Below are positions 9,173 to 18,025 of a stretch of DNA of 64,000 bases, one piece after another. A model generated the notes under the pieces. The model had not been told where the DNA came from and searched no databases. It worked only from the letters and a program-made list of their open reading frames with translations. Within the stretch, counting starts at the first letter, position 1. Every line of letters begins with the position of its first letter. Origin of the DNA: Anaerostipes caccae L1-92 (GTDB lineage: Bacteria > Bacillota > Clostridia > Lachnospirales > Lachnospiraceae); NCBI RefSeq assembly GCF_014467075.1, contig NZ_AP023027.1, positions 1,429,501-1,493,500 of the forward strand. Direction: 5' to 3'. The position numbers and the translations under genes are program-made.

Positions 9173-9370
9173 CATTTGGATATATTTATATAAAATATTT
9201 ACCTATAAAAATAATTGAAAGAGAAATATAAATCACAACACTTGTATACAGAAATGCATAAATACAGGGGGAAAACAAAATATTCTTTTGTTAAAAGTGT
9301 CAAATAAATGACATTTGGACATATTCTGCACACAAAATTGGCTAGAAAAAGTATGTCCGAATGTTATAAT
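9173..9370 (+). promoter_or_regulatory. Alpha-galactoside operon control region: three CATTYGGAYATA sites and extended -10
   Basis: The 330-base gap between the MATE gene and the EIIA gene is AT-rich and holds three copies of one 12-mer: CATTTGGATATA (9173-9184), CATTTGGACATA (9312-9323) and, inverted, TATGTCCGAATG (9352-9363). The last arm abuts an extended -10, TGTTATAAT (9362-9370). Two facing half-sites about 28 bases apart plus a distant third resemble operators for a looping regulator. The AraC-type gene at the far end of the locus is the obvious candidate, by inference only. Confidence 0.6.
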
Positions 9371-9417
9371 TTAGATAACATCGATGGAAGAAAAAGAAAT
9401 GATCAGGAGGTAAGAAA

Positions 9418-9888
9418 ATGGCATTATTTTCAAAAGGGAAAGAAGTGTTTGGATGTCCGATGGACGGTGAAGTGAGACCTTTGGATGAAACACCGGACAG
9501 GGCATTCGCAGACGGACTCCTTGGAGATGGGGTGGTTATTTTTCCATCGGGAGATAAAGTGTTTGCACCGTCGGCAGCAAAAGTAAATTTTACATTCCCG
9601 ACACGCCATGCAGTCGGGCTGGAGACAAAGTCTGGATATGAATATCTAATCCATGTAGGGATTAACACGAATCAGCTGAAAGGAGAGGGATTTCATATAT
9701 ATGTGGAGCCAGGAGATTATGTGAATAAAGGACAGCTTTTGCTGGAATTTGATCAAAAACTATTAAAAGAAAAAAATTTATCAGAAGCAACCCCTATCGT
9801 ATTTGCCAATGTAGAAAATGACAACATTGAAGTGCTGAAGGCAGGCCGGGTTAAAGCTAATGAAGATCTAATGGTCGTGAAAAAATAG
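9418..9888 (+). CDS. Free-standing PTS glucose-type EIIA protein
   Basis: A 156-aa single-domain EIIA(Glc)-like phosphocarrier. The two active-site histidines are visible in RHAVGLET and in YEYLIHVGINT, followed by the diagnostic LKGEGFHIYV and GDYVNKGQLLLEFD stretches. No EIIB or EIIC partner lies nearby; the next gene is a GPH-family sugar symporter. In LacS-type symporters an EIIA domain is fused to the C terminus and regulates transport by phosphorylation, so this gene plausibly encodes the same regulatory module as a separate chain. The start follows AGGAGGTAAGAAA. Confidence 0.88.
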   Translation: MALFSKGKEVFGCPMDGEVRPLDETPDRAFADGLLGDGVVIFPSGDKVFAPSAAKVNFTFPTRHAVGLETKSGYEYLIHVGINTNQLKGEGFHIYVEPGDYVNKGQLLLEFDQKLLKEKNLSEATPIVFANVENDNIEVLKAGRVKANEDLMVVKK

Positions 9889-9901
9889 GAGGATGAATAG
9901 A

Positions 9902-11279
9902 ATGAAGCTATCAGCGCGTGAAAAATATAGCTATGGAATCGGTGCCCTGGGAAAAGATATGATCTGCGGAGTCATATTTACCTATGCAATGGTCTATTTT
10001 ACAGATGTACTGAAAATTTCAGCGGCATTTGTAGGGACACTCTTTTTCTTTGCAAAGTTCTGGGATGCGGTAAATGATCTCGGAATGGGAATGGTCGTTG
10101 ACAATACGAAAACAAGATGGGGAAAATTCAGGCCGTGGCTGGCTGTTGGAACATTGATCAATGCCGTTGTTTTTGCCTGTTTATTTACGGACTGGGGATT
10201 ATCCGGAACCGCACTTTATGTTTTTGCTGCCGTTATGTATATTTTGTGGGGAATGACTTATACCATTATGGATATCCCATACTGGTCTATGCTCCCCAAT
10301 CTGACCAGTGACAAATCAGAGCGCGACCGGGTGGCTGTAGTTCCCAGGATCTTCGCATCTGTGGGAGGATCCCTGATCGTCGGAGGATTTGGGCTTCAGA
10401 TCATGGACTTTTTGGGAAAAGGTGATGCGCAGAAAGGATTTTCTTATTTCGCATACATAATTACGGCTGTATTTATTATCACCATTTACGGTCACAAATG
10501 TAAAATCAGCGGATCATGTAAGAGCAGTGAAGGAAGAGAAGACATCCTTTAAGAAATTGCTGCATATCATTTCAAAAAATGATCAGCTTCTTGTAGCCAT
10601 TGCAGTAATCCTTACATTTAATTTTGCGATGCAGGTTATGACAGGGGTATCTCTATACTACTTCTTATATGTGGCAGGCAGCAAATCAATGTTTTCAATC
10701 TTTACGATGTTTGCAGGGATTGCAGAGATCTCCGGCTTGTTTCTGTTTCCATGGATCGCGAAACATCTGAACAGAAACCAGGTTTATCTTTTGGCAAGCC
10801 TGATACCGACAATTGGACTGGGGCTGTTATTCGTCATCGGATATCTGGCACCGACGAATTTTGTATTGACAGCCATCGCCGGCTATGGTGTTAAATTCGG
10901 TTCCGGGCTTCAGCTTGGGATTGTGACGGTTGTGCTGGCAGATGTTGTCGACTATGGTGAATATAAATTCGGAACAAGAAATGAGTCTGTTACCTTTTCT
11001 ATCCAAACACTGCTCGTAAAGTTTACTTCGGCTATGGGTGCGCTTCTTACCGGATTTGCACTGAATGCCACGGGGTATATTCCAAATGCAGTACAGACAG
11101 CATCAACACAGAACGGTATCCGTTTTGTTATGATCGGTGTCCCGATTGTTTTTGTAGCCCTCAGTTTTATGATCTACAAGACAAAATTTAAACTTCATGG
11201 GGCGTATTACGACAAAATCATGAATGTTCTGGCATTGAGAAAAGAGAAACTGGACGAGCGTCTGGCAAACAATTCATAA
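9902..11279 (+). pseudogene. GPH-family (glycoside-pentoside-hexuronide) sugar:cation symporter, frameshifted
   Basis: Two overlapping reading frames together make one GPH/MelB-type symporter of about 458 aa. The N-terminal part has KLSAREKYSYGIGALGKDM and the KTRWGKFRPWL loop. The C-terminal part, from about 10488, has DVVDYGEYKFGTRNE. The frame is lost at a run of three T (10485-10487): removing one T reads ITITVTNVKSADHVRAVKEE straight into the second half, a typical GPH central loop. As written, translation stops at 10552 after about six helices. The start at 9902 is 9 bases after AGGAGG. This is probably an alpha-galactoside importer, now broken or mis-sequenced. Confidence 0.85.
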
Positions 11280-11307
11280 TAATTATAGAAAAGACGGAGG
11301 AATCTAT

Positions 11308-13563
11308 ATGTCAATTATTTTTCATGAGAGATCTAAAACATTTCATCTATATAATGATAAGATCAGTTATATTTTTAAAATCTTAAGAAACGGTCAGCTT
11401 GGTCAGCTTTACTGCGGAGCGGCAATACGGGACAGAGAAGAATATGAGCATTTATTTGAGGCAAGGCAGCGTCCCATGGCGCCGTGTACCTATGAAGGGG
11501 ATCTGACGTTTTCTATGGAGCATATCAAGCAGGAATATCCGGCTTATGGATCAGGGGATATGAGATATCCGGCTTTTCAGATTCTGCAGAGCAATGGAAG
11601 CAGAATCACAGATTTTACATATATATCCCATAAGATCATGGAAGGAAAACCAGAGCTTCCAGGGCTTCCCGCAACCTATACAGAGGATCCGAAAGAGGCA
11701 CAGACGCTGGAGATTCTTCTTCGGGATGAATTGATCCAGGTGGATCTGCTGTTATCGTATTCCATATTTGCACATTATGGAGCTGTTGCGCGTAGTGTAC
11801 GGTTTGTGAATCGGGGAACAGAGTCTGTGATCCTGGATCAGGCAATGAGTCTGTGTCTGGATCTTCCGGATTCAGACTACGAAATGATCGAACTGACCGG
11901 AGCGTGGTCCAGAGAGAGGCATATAAAGGAGCGCAGACTGTGCCATGGCATCCAGTCCGTGTACAGTATGAGAGGCTGCAGTTCTAATAATTATAATCCG
12001 TTTATTGCACTGAAACGGGAAAACACCACAGAACATGACGGAGAAGTTTACGGTTTTTCCTTTGTGTACAGCGGAAACTTTCTTGCGCAGGTGGAAGTGG
12101 ATACTTATGATGTCTCAAGGGTCACCATGGGAATCAACCCTAACACGTTTACGTGGGAATTAAAACCGGGAGAGAACTTTCAGACACCGGAAGCGGTGAT
12201 GGTCTACAGCAGTGAGGGCTTAAACGGTATGAGCCAGACTTACCATGAGCTGTATCAGAAACGGCTGGCCAGAGGAGAATGGAGGGATCAAGTCCGTCCG
12301 ATTCTTGTGAATAACTGGGAAGCCACATACTTTGATTTTGATGAAGATAAAATTCTTCTAATCGCAGATACGGCGAAACGTCTCGGCATCGAATTATTTG
12401 TCCTGGATGACGGCTGGTTCGGCAGAAGAGATGACGATACAAGTTCTCTGGGAGACTGGTACCCGGACCTTAACAAACTTCCGGAAGGAATCAAGGGCAT
12501 TGCGGAAAAAATTGAAAAGAAAGGTTTGAAATTCGGACTTTGGTTTGAACCGGAGATGGTCAACAAAGACAGTGACCTGTATCGGGCTCATCCGGACTGG
12601 ATGCTTGCGGCTCCGGGCAGAAACAGCTGTCACGGAAGAAATCAGTTTGTCCTGGATTTTTCCAGAAAAGAAGTGGTAGATTATATATACCGGCTCATGG
12701 AAAAAGTTTTGCTGGATGCTCCTGTGTCCTATATAAAATGGGATATGAACCGCTGTATGTCAGAGGTGTATTCAGCAGGATGCGGTGCATCGGATCAAGG
12801 GAAAGTTACACATAAATATATCCTTGGGGTATATGATCTTTATGAACGGTTGACAAAGAAGTTTCCGCATATCCTGTTTGAATCCTGCGCCAGCGGAGGT
12901 GCCAGATTTGATCCCGGAATGATGTATTATGCGCCCCAGTGCTGGACCAGTGATGATACGGATGCAATAGAAAGAATTAAAATCCAATACGGCACCAGTA
13001 TGGTTTATCCGGTCAGCAGTATGGGAGCTCACGTATCAGCGGTGCCGAATCATCAGGTGCTGAGGAATACTCCGATTGAGACGCGGGCGAATGTTGCCTG
13101 TTTCGGGACTTTTGGATATGAACTTGATTTGAATCAGTTGTCAGCAGAGGAACAGGAAAAAATAAAAGAACAGGTGGAATTTATGAAGACATACCGGGAG
13201 GTCCTTCAGTTTGGAACCTTCTACCGCCTTCAGAGCCCTTTTAAACACAATACAAGTGCATGGATGTCGGTCTCACAAGACAGACGGACGGCGGTCGTCG
13301 GATACTTCCGCACGCTGGAACCGGTGAATTCAGGATATACAAGACTGAAGCTCCGGGGGCTCGATGAAAATTTATGCTATCATGTGACAATCAATGAAAC
13401 CAGCCACTACGGCGATGAACTAATGAAAGCCGGACTGGTGACTTCGGATGCCTCCAGCGGTGAAAACCGTGAGACATATAACGGAGCCAACGGAGATTAC
13501 CAGTCTCGCCTATATATCTTAACTGCGGAGGACGAATTGCGAGCGCCTTCCGTACGTTCCTAA
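11308..13563 (+). CDS. Alpha-galactosidase, GH36 family
   Basis: A 751-aa cytoplasmic alpha-galactosidase that hydrolyses raffinose-family sugars and melibiose; no signal peptide is present. After an N-terminal beta-sandwich the catalytic barrel shows FVLDDGWFGRRDDD (near residue 370), the nucleophile aspartate in YIKWDMNR (near 480) and the acid/base region CWTSDDTDAIER (near 550). ESCASGGARFD, also conserved in the family, lies between them. Length matches intact GH36 enzymes. It is preceded by GACGGAGGAAT and ends the EIIA-symporter-galactosidase operon. Confidence 0.95.
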   Translation: MSIIFHERSKTFHLYNDKISYIFKILRNGQLGQLYCGAAIRDREEYEHLFEARQRPMAPCTYEGDLTFSMEHIKQEYPAYGSGDMRYPAFQILQSNGSRITDFTYISHKIMEGKPELPGLPATYTEDPKEAQTLEILLRDELIQVDLLLSYSIFAHYGAVARSVRFVNRGTESVILDQAMSLCLDLPDSDYEMIELTGAWSRERHIKERRLCHGIQSVYSMRGCSSNNYNPFIALKRENTTEHDGEVYGFSFVYSGNFLAQVEVDTYDVSRVTMGINPNTFTWELKPGENFQTPEAVMVYSSEGLNGMSQTYHELYQKRLARGEWRDQVRPILVNNWEATYFDFDEDKILLIADTAKRLGIELFVLDDGWFGRRDDDTSSLGDWYPDLNKLPEGIKGIAEKIEKKGLKFGLWFEPEMVNKDSDLYRAHPDWMLAAPGRNSCHGRNQFVLDFSRKEVVDYIYRLMEKVLLDAPVSYIKWDMNRCMSEVYSAGCGASDQGKVTHKYILGVYDLYERLTKKFPHILFESCASGGARFDPGMMYYAPQCWTSDDTDAIERIKIQYGTSMVYPVSSMGAHVSAVPNHQVLRNTPIETRANVACFGTFGYELDLNQLSAEEQEKIKEQVEFMKTYREVLQFGTFYRLQSPFKHNTSAWMSVSQDRRTAVVGYFRTLEPVNSGYTRLKLRGLDENLCYHVTINETSHYGDELMKAGLVTSDASSGENRETYNGANGDYQSRLYILTAEDELRAPSVRS

Positions 13564-13565
13564 TG

Positions 13566-13609
13566 AAGGAAAGACTCCTGCTGTTTACAGTATGGAGCCT
13601 TTCCTTTTT
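13566..13609. terminator. Bidirectional terminator between alpha-galactosidase and AraC genes
   Basis: AAGGAAAGACTCC (13566-13578) pairs with GGAGCCTTTCCTT (13594-13606), followed by a T run. It serves the convergent genes on either side. Confidence 0.75.
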
Positions 13610-13615
13610 ATCTAT

Positions 13616-14494
13616 TCAGAATGCTTTTGGTTTTCTGCTTTGTGAGGGTCGAAAGCCCGTATAATATTCGGAACATTCCGGTTTTCTTTGCGGTAGGCCG
13701 TGGGACTTAAACCGGTAATTTTTTTTAAATGCCTTGGAAAAGGCAAGCTGATTGGCATAACCGCAGGAGTATGAGATATTCTTAACCGGAAGATCCGTAT
13801 CTGAAAGAAGTTCTGTGGCTTTGGTAACGCGGAATCTTAAGAGGAACTGCTGGGGTGACATATGAAGGTTTTCCTGGAACATGCTGCAGAGATAACTCCG
13901 GTTTAAAGAAACATAATCAGCAATGTCCCTGACGGTAATGACATTCTGGTAATTTTTCTGTATAAATTCAATGGCCTTGCTGATATGTATGTTTTCACTT
14001 GTAAAATCAGACTTGTATTTAATATCAGCGGACCGGCTGAAGGAGGCAAAGATCAGAAAGAGTATGCCCTGAATATAAATCTCATTGCTGTAGCTTAAGG
14101 TATTATGTCTGAGGATATCTTCAATATAAGATACAAGAAGTTCTTTCTCCTCACAGTGACAGATCAGATGTTCACTGTCCAGACCGCAGCGCTGAAGATA
14201 GTCATTGACTTGATTTCCGGAAAAACCGACCCAGAGATAGGTCCAGGGATCTTGTTCGTCTGCCTGGTAAAAGGTTACTTCATCCGGGAGGATCAAGAAA
14301 GCGTCTCCCGGCTCAATGGTGTACTGTTTGTCCCCGGCATAGTAATATCCTTTTCCGCTGACACAGTAGTGAAGCAGGTGGTGGCTCCGGACAGCAGGAC
14401 CGAAGGAATAAAGAGGTGTGCACTCCTGTATGCCGCAGAAAAGGAGATAAAAGTCAGAAAACATTTGGTTCTTGATTTCCAAAAATGAATACAT
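13616..14494 (-). CDS. AraC/XylS-family regulator with C-terminal frameshift
   Basis: A 292-aa regulator with an N-terminal cupin-like sugar-binding domain (HYCVSGKGYYYAGDKQ) and a C-terminal double helix-turn-helix (IADYVSLNRSYLCSMFQE and ISYSCGYANQLAFSKAFKK). After FKK the frame departs from the AraC signature at a run of eight T on the plus strand (13719-13726). With one base fewer, translation continues ITGLSPTAYRKE, the expected end of the second motif, and stops at 13612-13614. As written the last 25 or so residues are foreign. The context suggests it is the activator of the alpha-galactoside genes. Confidence 0.85.
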   Translation of the reverse strand: MYSFLEIKNQMFSDFYLLFCGIQECTPLYSFGPAVRSHHLLHYCVSGKGYYYAGDKQYTIEPGDAFLILPDEVTFYQADEQDPWTYLWVGFSGNQVNDYLQRCGLDSEHLICHCEEKELLVSYIEDILRHNTLSYSNEIYIQGILFLIFASFSRSADIKYKSDFTSENIHISKAIEFIQKNYQNVITVRDIADYVSLNRSYLCSMFQENLHMSPQQFLLRFRVTKATELLSDTDLPVKNISYSCGYANQLAFSKAFKKNYRFKSHGLPQRKPECSEYYTGFRPSQSRKPKAF

Positions 14495-14574
14495 AGTCTC
14501 TCCTTTCCCTGTTTTTTACTTTTATTTTATAATACAAAGCGGTAAAACACAACCGGGAAACGGCAGAAAACACT

Positions 14575-14603
14575 TTGTGTTTCTATATTGATTATGGTAG
14601 AAT
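14575..14603 (+). promoter_or_regulatory. Promoter for dapF-murE
   Basis: TTGTGT (14575-14580) and TAGAAT (14598-14603) are 17 bases apart, with TG just before the -10 (extended -10). It lies 42 bases before the dapF start. Confidence 0.5.
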
Positions 14604-14645
14604 AAATAAAATATTAAAAACACTATGAAAACGAGGAGTGATTCC

Positions 14646-15482
14646 ATGAAATTTACAAAGATGCATGGCTGCGGCAATGATTATGTATACGTGAACTGTT
14701 TTGAAGAAACGATAGAAAATCCCAATGAGACGGCAAAGTTTGTCAGTGACCGCCATTTTGGAATCGGGTCAGACGGTATGATCTGTATTCATCCTTCTGA
14801 CAAAGCGGATTTCCGGATGGCCATGTACAACAGTGACGGTACAGAGGGAGCCATGTGCGGAAACGGAGTCCGCTGTATCGCAAAGTATGTATACGACTAT
14901 GGATTAACGGACAAAACAACGATCACCATCGAGACCAAAGGCGGGATCAAAGAACTGGACCTTACAGTGGAAGACGGAAAGGTCACATGGGTCAATGTAG
15001 ACATGGAGGCCCCTGTGCTGGAGGCCGATAAAATACCGGTGATTTATGATGAGGAGAAAAAAGTCATCGACAAGCCTGTCATCGTAGACGGCAGAGAGTA
15101 CAGGATCACCTGTGTATCTATGGGAAATCCCCATGGAGTCGTGTTTGTAGACTCTGTGGATGATCTTGATATTGAAAAGCTCGGGCCGATGTTTGAACAT
15201 CACCCGATGTTTCCGGACAGAGTCAACACAGAATTTATCCAGGTGGTCGACGACCATACGATCAGGATGCGTGTTTGGGAGCGCGGAGCAGGGGAGACTC
15301 TAGCCTGCGGAACCGGTGCATGTGCAAGTGCCTATGCAAGCTATCTGAATCAGAAGACCGGCAATAAAGTCCTGGTCCACCTTCTGGGAGGAGATCTTCA
15401 GATTGAATATGACGAAGAGAAACATACCATCTTCATGAAAGGACCGGCCACAAAAGTATTTGACGGGGAGATTGACCTTTAA
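14646..15482 (+). CDS. dapF: Diaminopimelate epimerase
   Basis: DapF converts LL- to meso-diaminopimelate for lysine and peptidoglycan synthesis. The 278-aa protein has both catalytic cysteines: the first in MCGNGVRC (near residue 73) and the second in LACGTGACASA (near residue 218), with the N-terminal MHGCGNDYV motif. I prefer the ATG at 14646, seven bases after GAGGAG, over the in-frame ATG at 14625 that precedes that site. It is followed closely by murE, which consumes its product. Confidence 0.95.
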   Translation: MKFTKMHGCGNDYVYVNCFEETIENPNETAKFVSDRHFGIGSDGMICIHPSDKADFRMAMYNSDGTEGAMCGNGVRCIAKYVYDYGLTDKTTITIETKGGIKELDLTVEDGKVTWVNVDMEAPVLEADKIPVIYDEEKKVIDKPVIVDGREYRITCVSMGNPHGVVFVDSVDDLDIEKLGPMFEHHPMFPDRVNTEFIQVVDDHTIRMRVWERGAGETLACGTGACASAYASYLNQKTGNKVLVHLLGGDLQIEYDEEKHTIFMKGPATKVFDGEIDL

Positions 15483-15506
15483 AAAGTTTTGGCTTAGGAG
15501 GAATCT

Positions 15507-16967
15507 ATGAAATTATCAAAATTATTAGAACGCTCAGAATACACTCTCGTACAGGGCACGGAAGATACAGAGATTTCGACTCTCGTATATGACTCAAGAA
15601 AAGTGGAGGAGAACAGTGTTTTTGTCTGCATTTCCGGGGCAGCCTTTGACGGACATAAGTTTATTGGGCAGGTAATCGAAAAGGGTGCCAAAGTTATCGT
15701 TGTACAACAGGATGTGGAAGCTCCGAAGGGCGTAACGGTGATCCGTTTTGACGACACGAGAAAGGCGCTTGCAGAGATGTCCGCAGCTTACTTCGGATAT
15801 CCGGCAGAGGAACTGATGACCATTGGGATAACCGGAACCAAAGGCAAGACAACGATCACTTACATGATCCAGTCGGTGCTTGAGCACGCGGGGCAGAAGA
15901 CCGGGCTGATCGGAACCATTGAGACTGTCATCGGGGATGAAAGAATCCCTTCGGTCAATACGACGCCGGAATCTTACGTGATTCAGGAATCTTTCCGGAA
16001 GATGGCGGATGCGGGATGCAAAAATGTCGTCATGGAAGTTTCTTCACAGGGACTGATGCTCCACAGGGTGAGCGGCTTTACCTTTGACTATGGTATTTTT
16101 ACGAATCTGGCCGAAGACCATATCGGAGAAAATGAACACAAGGATATGGATGACTATATCCGCTGCAAGTCTCTTTTGTTTCAGCAGTGCAGGCAGGGCA
16201 TTGTAAACGGGGATGATGACTATGTAGAAAGAATCATCAAGGGGCATACATGTTCTTTAGAGACCTTTGGCATGAAGCCGGGCAGCGATGTGTATGCCGA
16301 CCATATAGAGCGTATCCAGGAACCCGGTTATCTTGGCGTTTCTTACGATTTAAAAGGAAAAGAAGAGTATAACGTTCATGTGGACATTCCAGGAGACTTT
16401 ACGGTCTATAATTCGCTGGCAGCCATTTCATTGTGCCGCCATATGGGAATTCAAAAGAAAGATGTTCTGGACGCACTGAATACGATTCAGGTAAAAGGCC
16501 GTTTAGAGATCATAAAAACACCGGGCGAATACACCCTGATGATTGATTACGCCCACAATGCCATGAGTCTCGAAAGCCTGCTCACGACGATACGGAAGTA
16601 TGATCCGAAAAAGATCTACTGTCTGTTCGGCTGCGGAGGCAACAGGGCCAAAGCCAGACGGTATGAGATGGGCGAGGTATCTTCAAAACTTGCGGATCTT
16701 ACGGTGGTGACATCAGACAATCCGAGAAATGAAGAACCGATGGACATTATCAATGATATTTTGGTGGGAGTCCATAAGGGACCGGGAGAATATGTCACGA
16801 TCCCTGACAGGAAAGAAGCCATCCGCTACTGCATGGAACATGCAGGAAAGGGCGATATCGTCATTCTGGCGGGCAAAGGACATGAAGATTATCAGGAGAT
16901 CAGAGGAGTGAAACATCATATGGATGAAAGAGACTTGATCCGGGAGATCATCGCAGAATCCATTTAA
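15507..16967 (+). CDS. murE: UDP-N-acetylmuramoyl-L-alanyl-D-glutamate ligase MurE, meso-DAP type
   Basis: MurE (486 aa) adds the third residue of the peptidoglycan stem peptide in the cytoplasm. The ATP loop GITGTKGKTTI (near residue 110), NTTPES and the DNPRNEEP motif (near residue 410) are present. DNPR in this place is the marker of meso-diaminopimelate rather than lysine specificity, which agrees with the neighbouring dapF. An AGGAGG box precedes the ATG. Three domains of normal length are present and nothing is missing. Confidence 0.95.
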   Translation: MKLSKLLERSEYTLVQGTEDTEISTLVYDSRKVEENSVFVCISGAAFDGHKFIGQVIEKGAKVIVVQQDVEAPKGVTVIRFDDTRKALAEMSAAYFGYPAEELMTIGITGTKGKTTITYMIQSVLEHAGQKTGLIGTIETVIGDERIPSVNTTPESYVIQESFRKMADAGCKNVVMEVSSQGLMLHRVSGFTFDYGIFTNLAEDHIGENEHKDMDDYIRCKSLLFQQCRQGIVNGDDDYVERIIKGHTCSLETFGMKPGSDVYADHIERIQEPGYLGVSYDLKGKEEYNVHVDIPGDFTVYNSLAAISLCRHMGIQKKDVLDALNTIQVKGRLEIIKTPGEYTLMIDYAHNAMSLESLLTTIRKYDPKKIYCLFGCGGNRAKARRYEMGEVSSKLADLTVVTSDNPRNEEPMDIINDILVGVHKGPGEYVTIPDRKEAIRYCMEHAGKGDIVILAGKGHEDYQEIRGVKHHMDERDLIREIIAESI

Positions 16968-17027
16968 ATTCAGAACACAAAAACCGAAAGCATCACACAT
17001 GTTTCCGGGAGGAGATTAGGAGGAACT

Positions 17028-17897
17028 ATGGACAGCAGAATTAAAGGAACAACAAGATTATTGGGACTGATCGGGTCACCGGTGGGACATTCAGGATCAC
17101 CGGCTATGCACAATTATGGATTTCAGGCGCTCGGGATTGACGCGGCTTACCTGGCTTTTGATATCAAAGAAGACCAGGTAAAAGATGCCATCAGCGCAGT
17201 GCGAACACTGAATATGCAGGGGCTCAATGTGACCATGCCGTGCAAGACAGAGGCAGCAAAATATATGGATGAATTGTCTCCGGCAGCCAGGCTGATCGGT
17301 GCGGTAAACACTGTGGTAAACAGAGACGGAAAACTTTACGGACATATCACAGACGGTGAAGGATTTGTGGCAAATCTTAAGGATCATGGGGTTTCAATCG
17401 GGAAAAAAGATATTGTGATCTTTGGGGCCGGAGGTGCTGCGACAGCGATTTTGGTACAGTGTGCTCTGGATGGCGCAAATTCCGTCACGGTCATTAACCC
17501 AAGGGATGATTTCTTCGGACGGGCGGAAGAGATGCATAAAAAGCTCCGGGAAGAAACTCCGGACTGTGACATCACTTTGATCGATCTGGCTGACGAAGCT
17601 GCTGTCAAAGAAGCGGTATCAAAAACCGATATTCTCATCAACGGAACTCTTCTTGGGATGAAACCAAAAGAAGACACTTCCGTGATCCGGGATACGAGCC
17701 TGTTCCGCAAAGATATGGTTGTTGCAGATGTGGTCTATAATCCGAAAGAGACAAAGCTGTTAAGAGAGGCTAAAGCAGCGGGCTGCAGGACTGTCCAGGG
17801 AGACGGAATGCTCTTATGGCAGGGAGTGGCTGCATTTAAACTGTTCACCGGACAGGATATGCCGGTAAAAGAAGTAAAGGAAAAGTTCTTTTCTTAA
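17028..17897 (+). CDS. aroE: Shikimate (quinate) dehydrogenase
   Basis: A 289-aa AroE/YdiB-type dehydrogenase that reduces 3-dehydroshikimate in aromatic amino acid synthesis. The substrate site shows GHSGSPAMHN (family SxS motif), the catalytic lysine in NVTMPCKTEAA and the GAVNTVV and TDGEGF stretches. The NAD(P) site is GAGGAATAI. Its length is slightly above AroE and close to YdiB, so either cofactor or quinate activity is possible. It has its own AGGAGG site, 60 bases after murE, and ends at a strong terminator. Confidence 0.88.
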   Translation: MDSRIKGTTRLLGLIGSPVGHSGSPAMHNYGFQALGIDAAYLAFDIKEDQVKDAISAVRTLNMQGLNVTMPCKTEAAKYMDELSPAARLIGAVNTVVNRDGKLYGHITDGEGFVANLKDHGVSIGKKDIVIFGAGGAATAILVQCALDGANSVTVINPRDDFFGRAEEMHKKLREETPDCDITLIDLADEAAVKEAVSKTDILINGTLLGMKPKEDTSVIRDTSLFRKDMVVADVVYNPKETKLLREAKAAGCRTVQGDGMLLWQGVAAFKLFTGQDMPVKEVKEKFFS

Positions 17898-17929
17898 AAC
17901 AGAATACATAATCAACCAGTGATATAAGA

Positions 17930-17960
17930 GAAAAAGGATTGCCCGGGCAGTCCTTTTTTC
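17930..17960 (+). terminator. Rho-independent terminator after aroE
   Basis: AAAAAGGATTGCCC is followed directly by GGGCAGTCCTTTTTT, a stem with a T run ending near 17960. Confidence 0.8.
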
Positions 17961-17970
17961 TTTCTTACAG

Positions 17971-17999
17971 TCATATCCTGGCAGAATACTGCATATACT
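17971..17999 (+). promoter_or_regulatory. Sigma-E-like sporulation promoter of spoIVA
   Basis: TCATATC (17971-17977), a 14-base spacer and CATATACT (17992-17999) match the sigma-E pattern (-35 KMATATT, -10 CATACAHT). spoIVA is a known mother-cell sigma-E gene in Bacillus, which supports the call. Confidence 0.65.
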
Positions 18000-18025
18000 T
18001 TAACAGTCTATCGTAGGAGGATATT

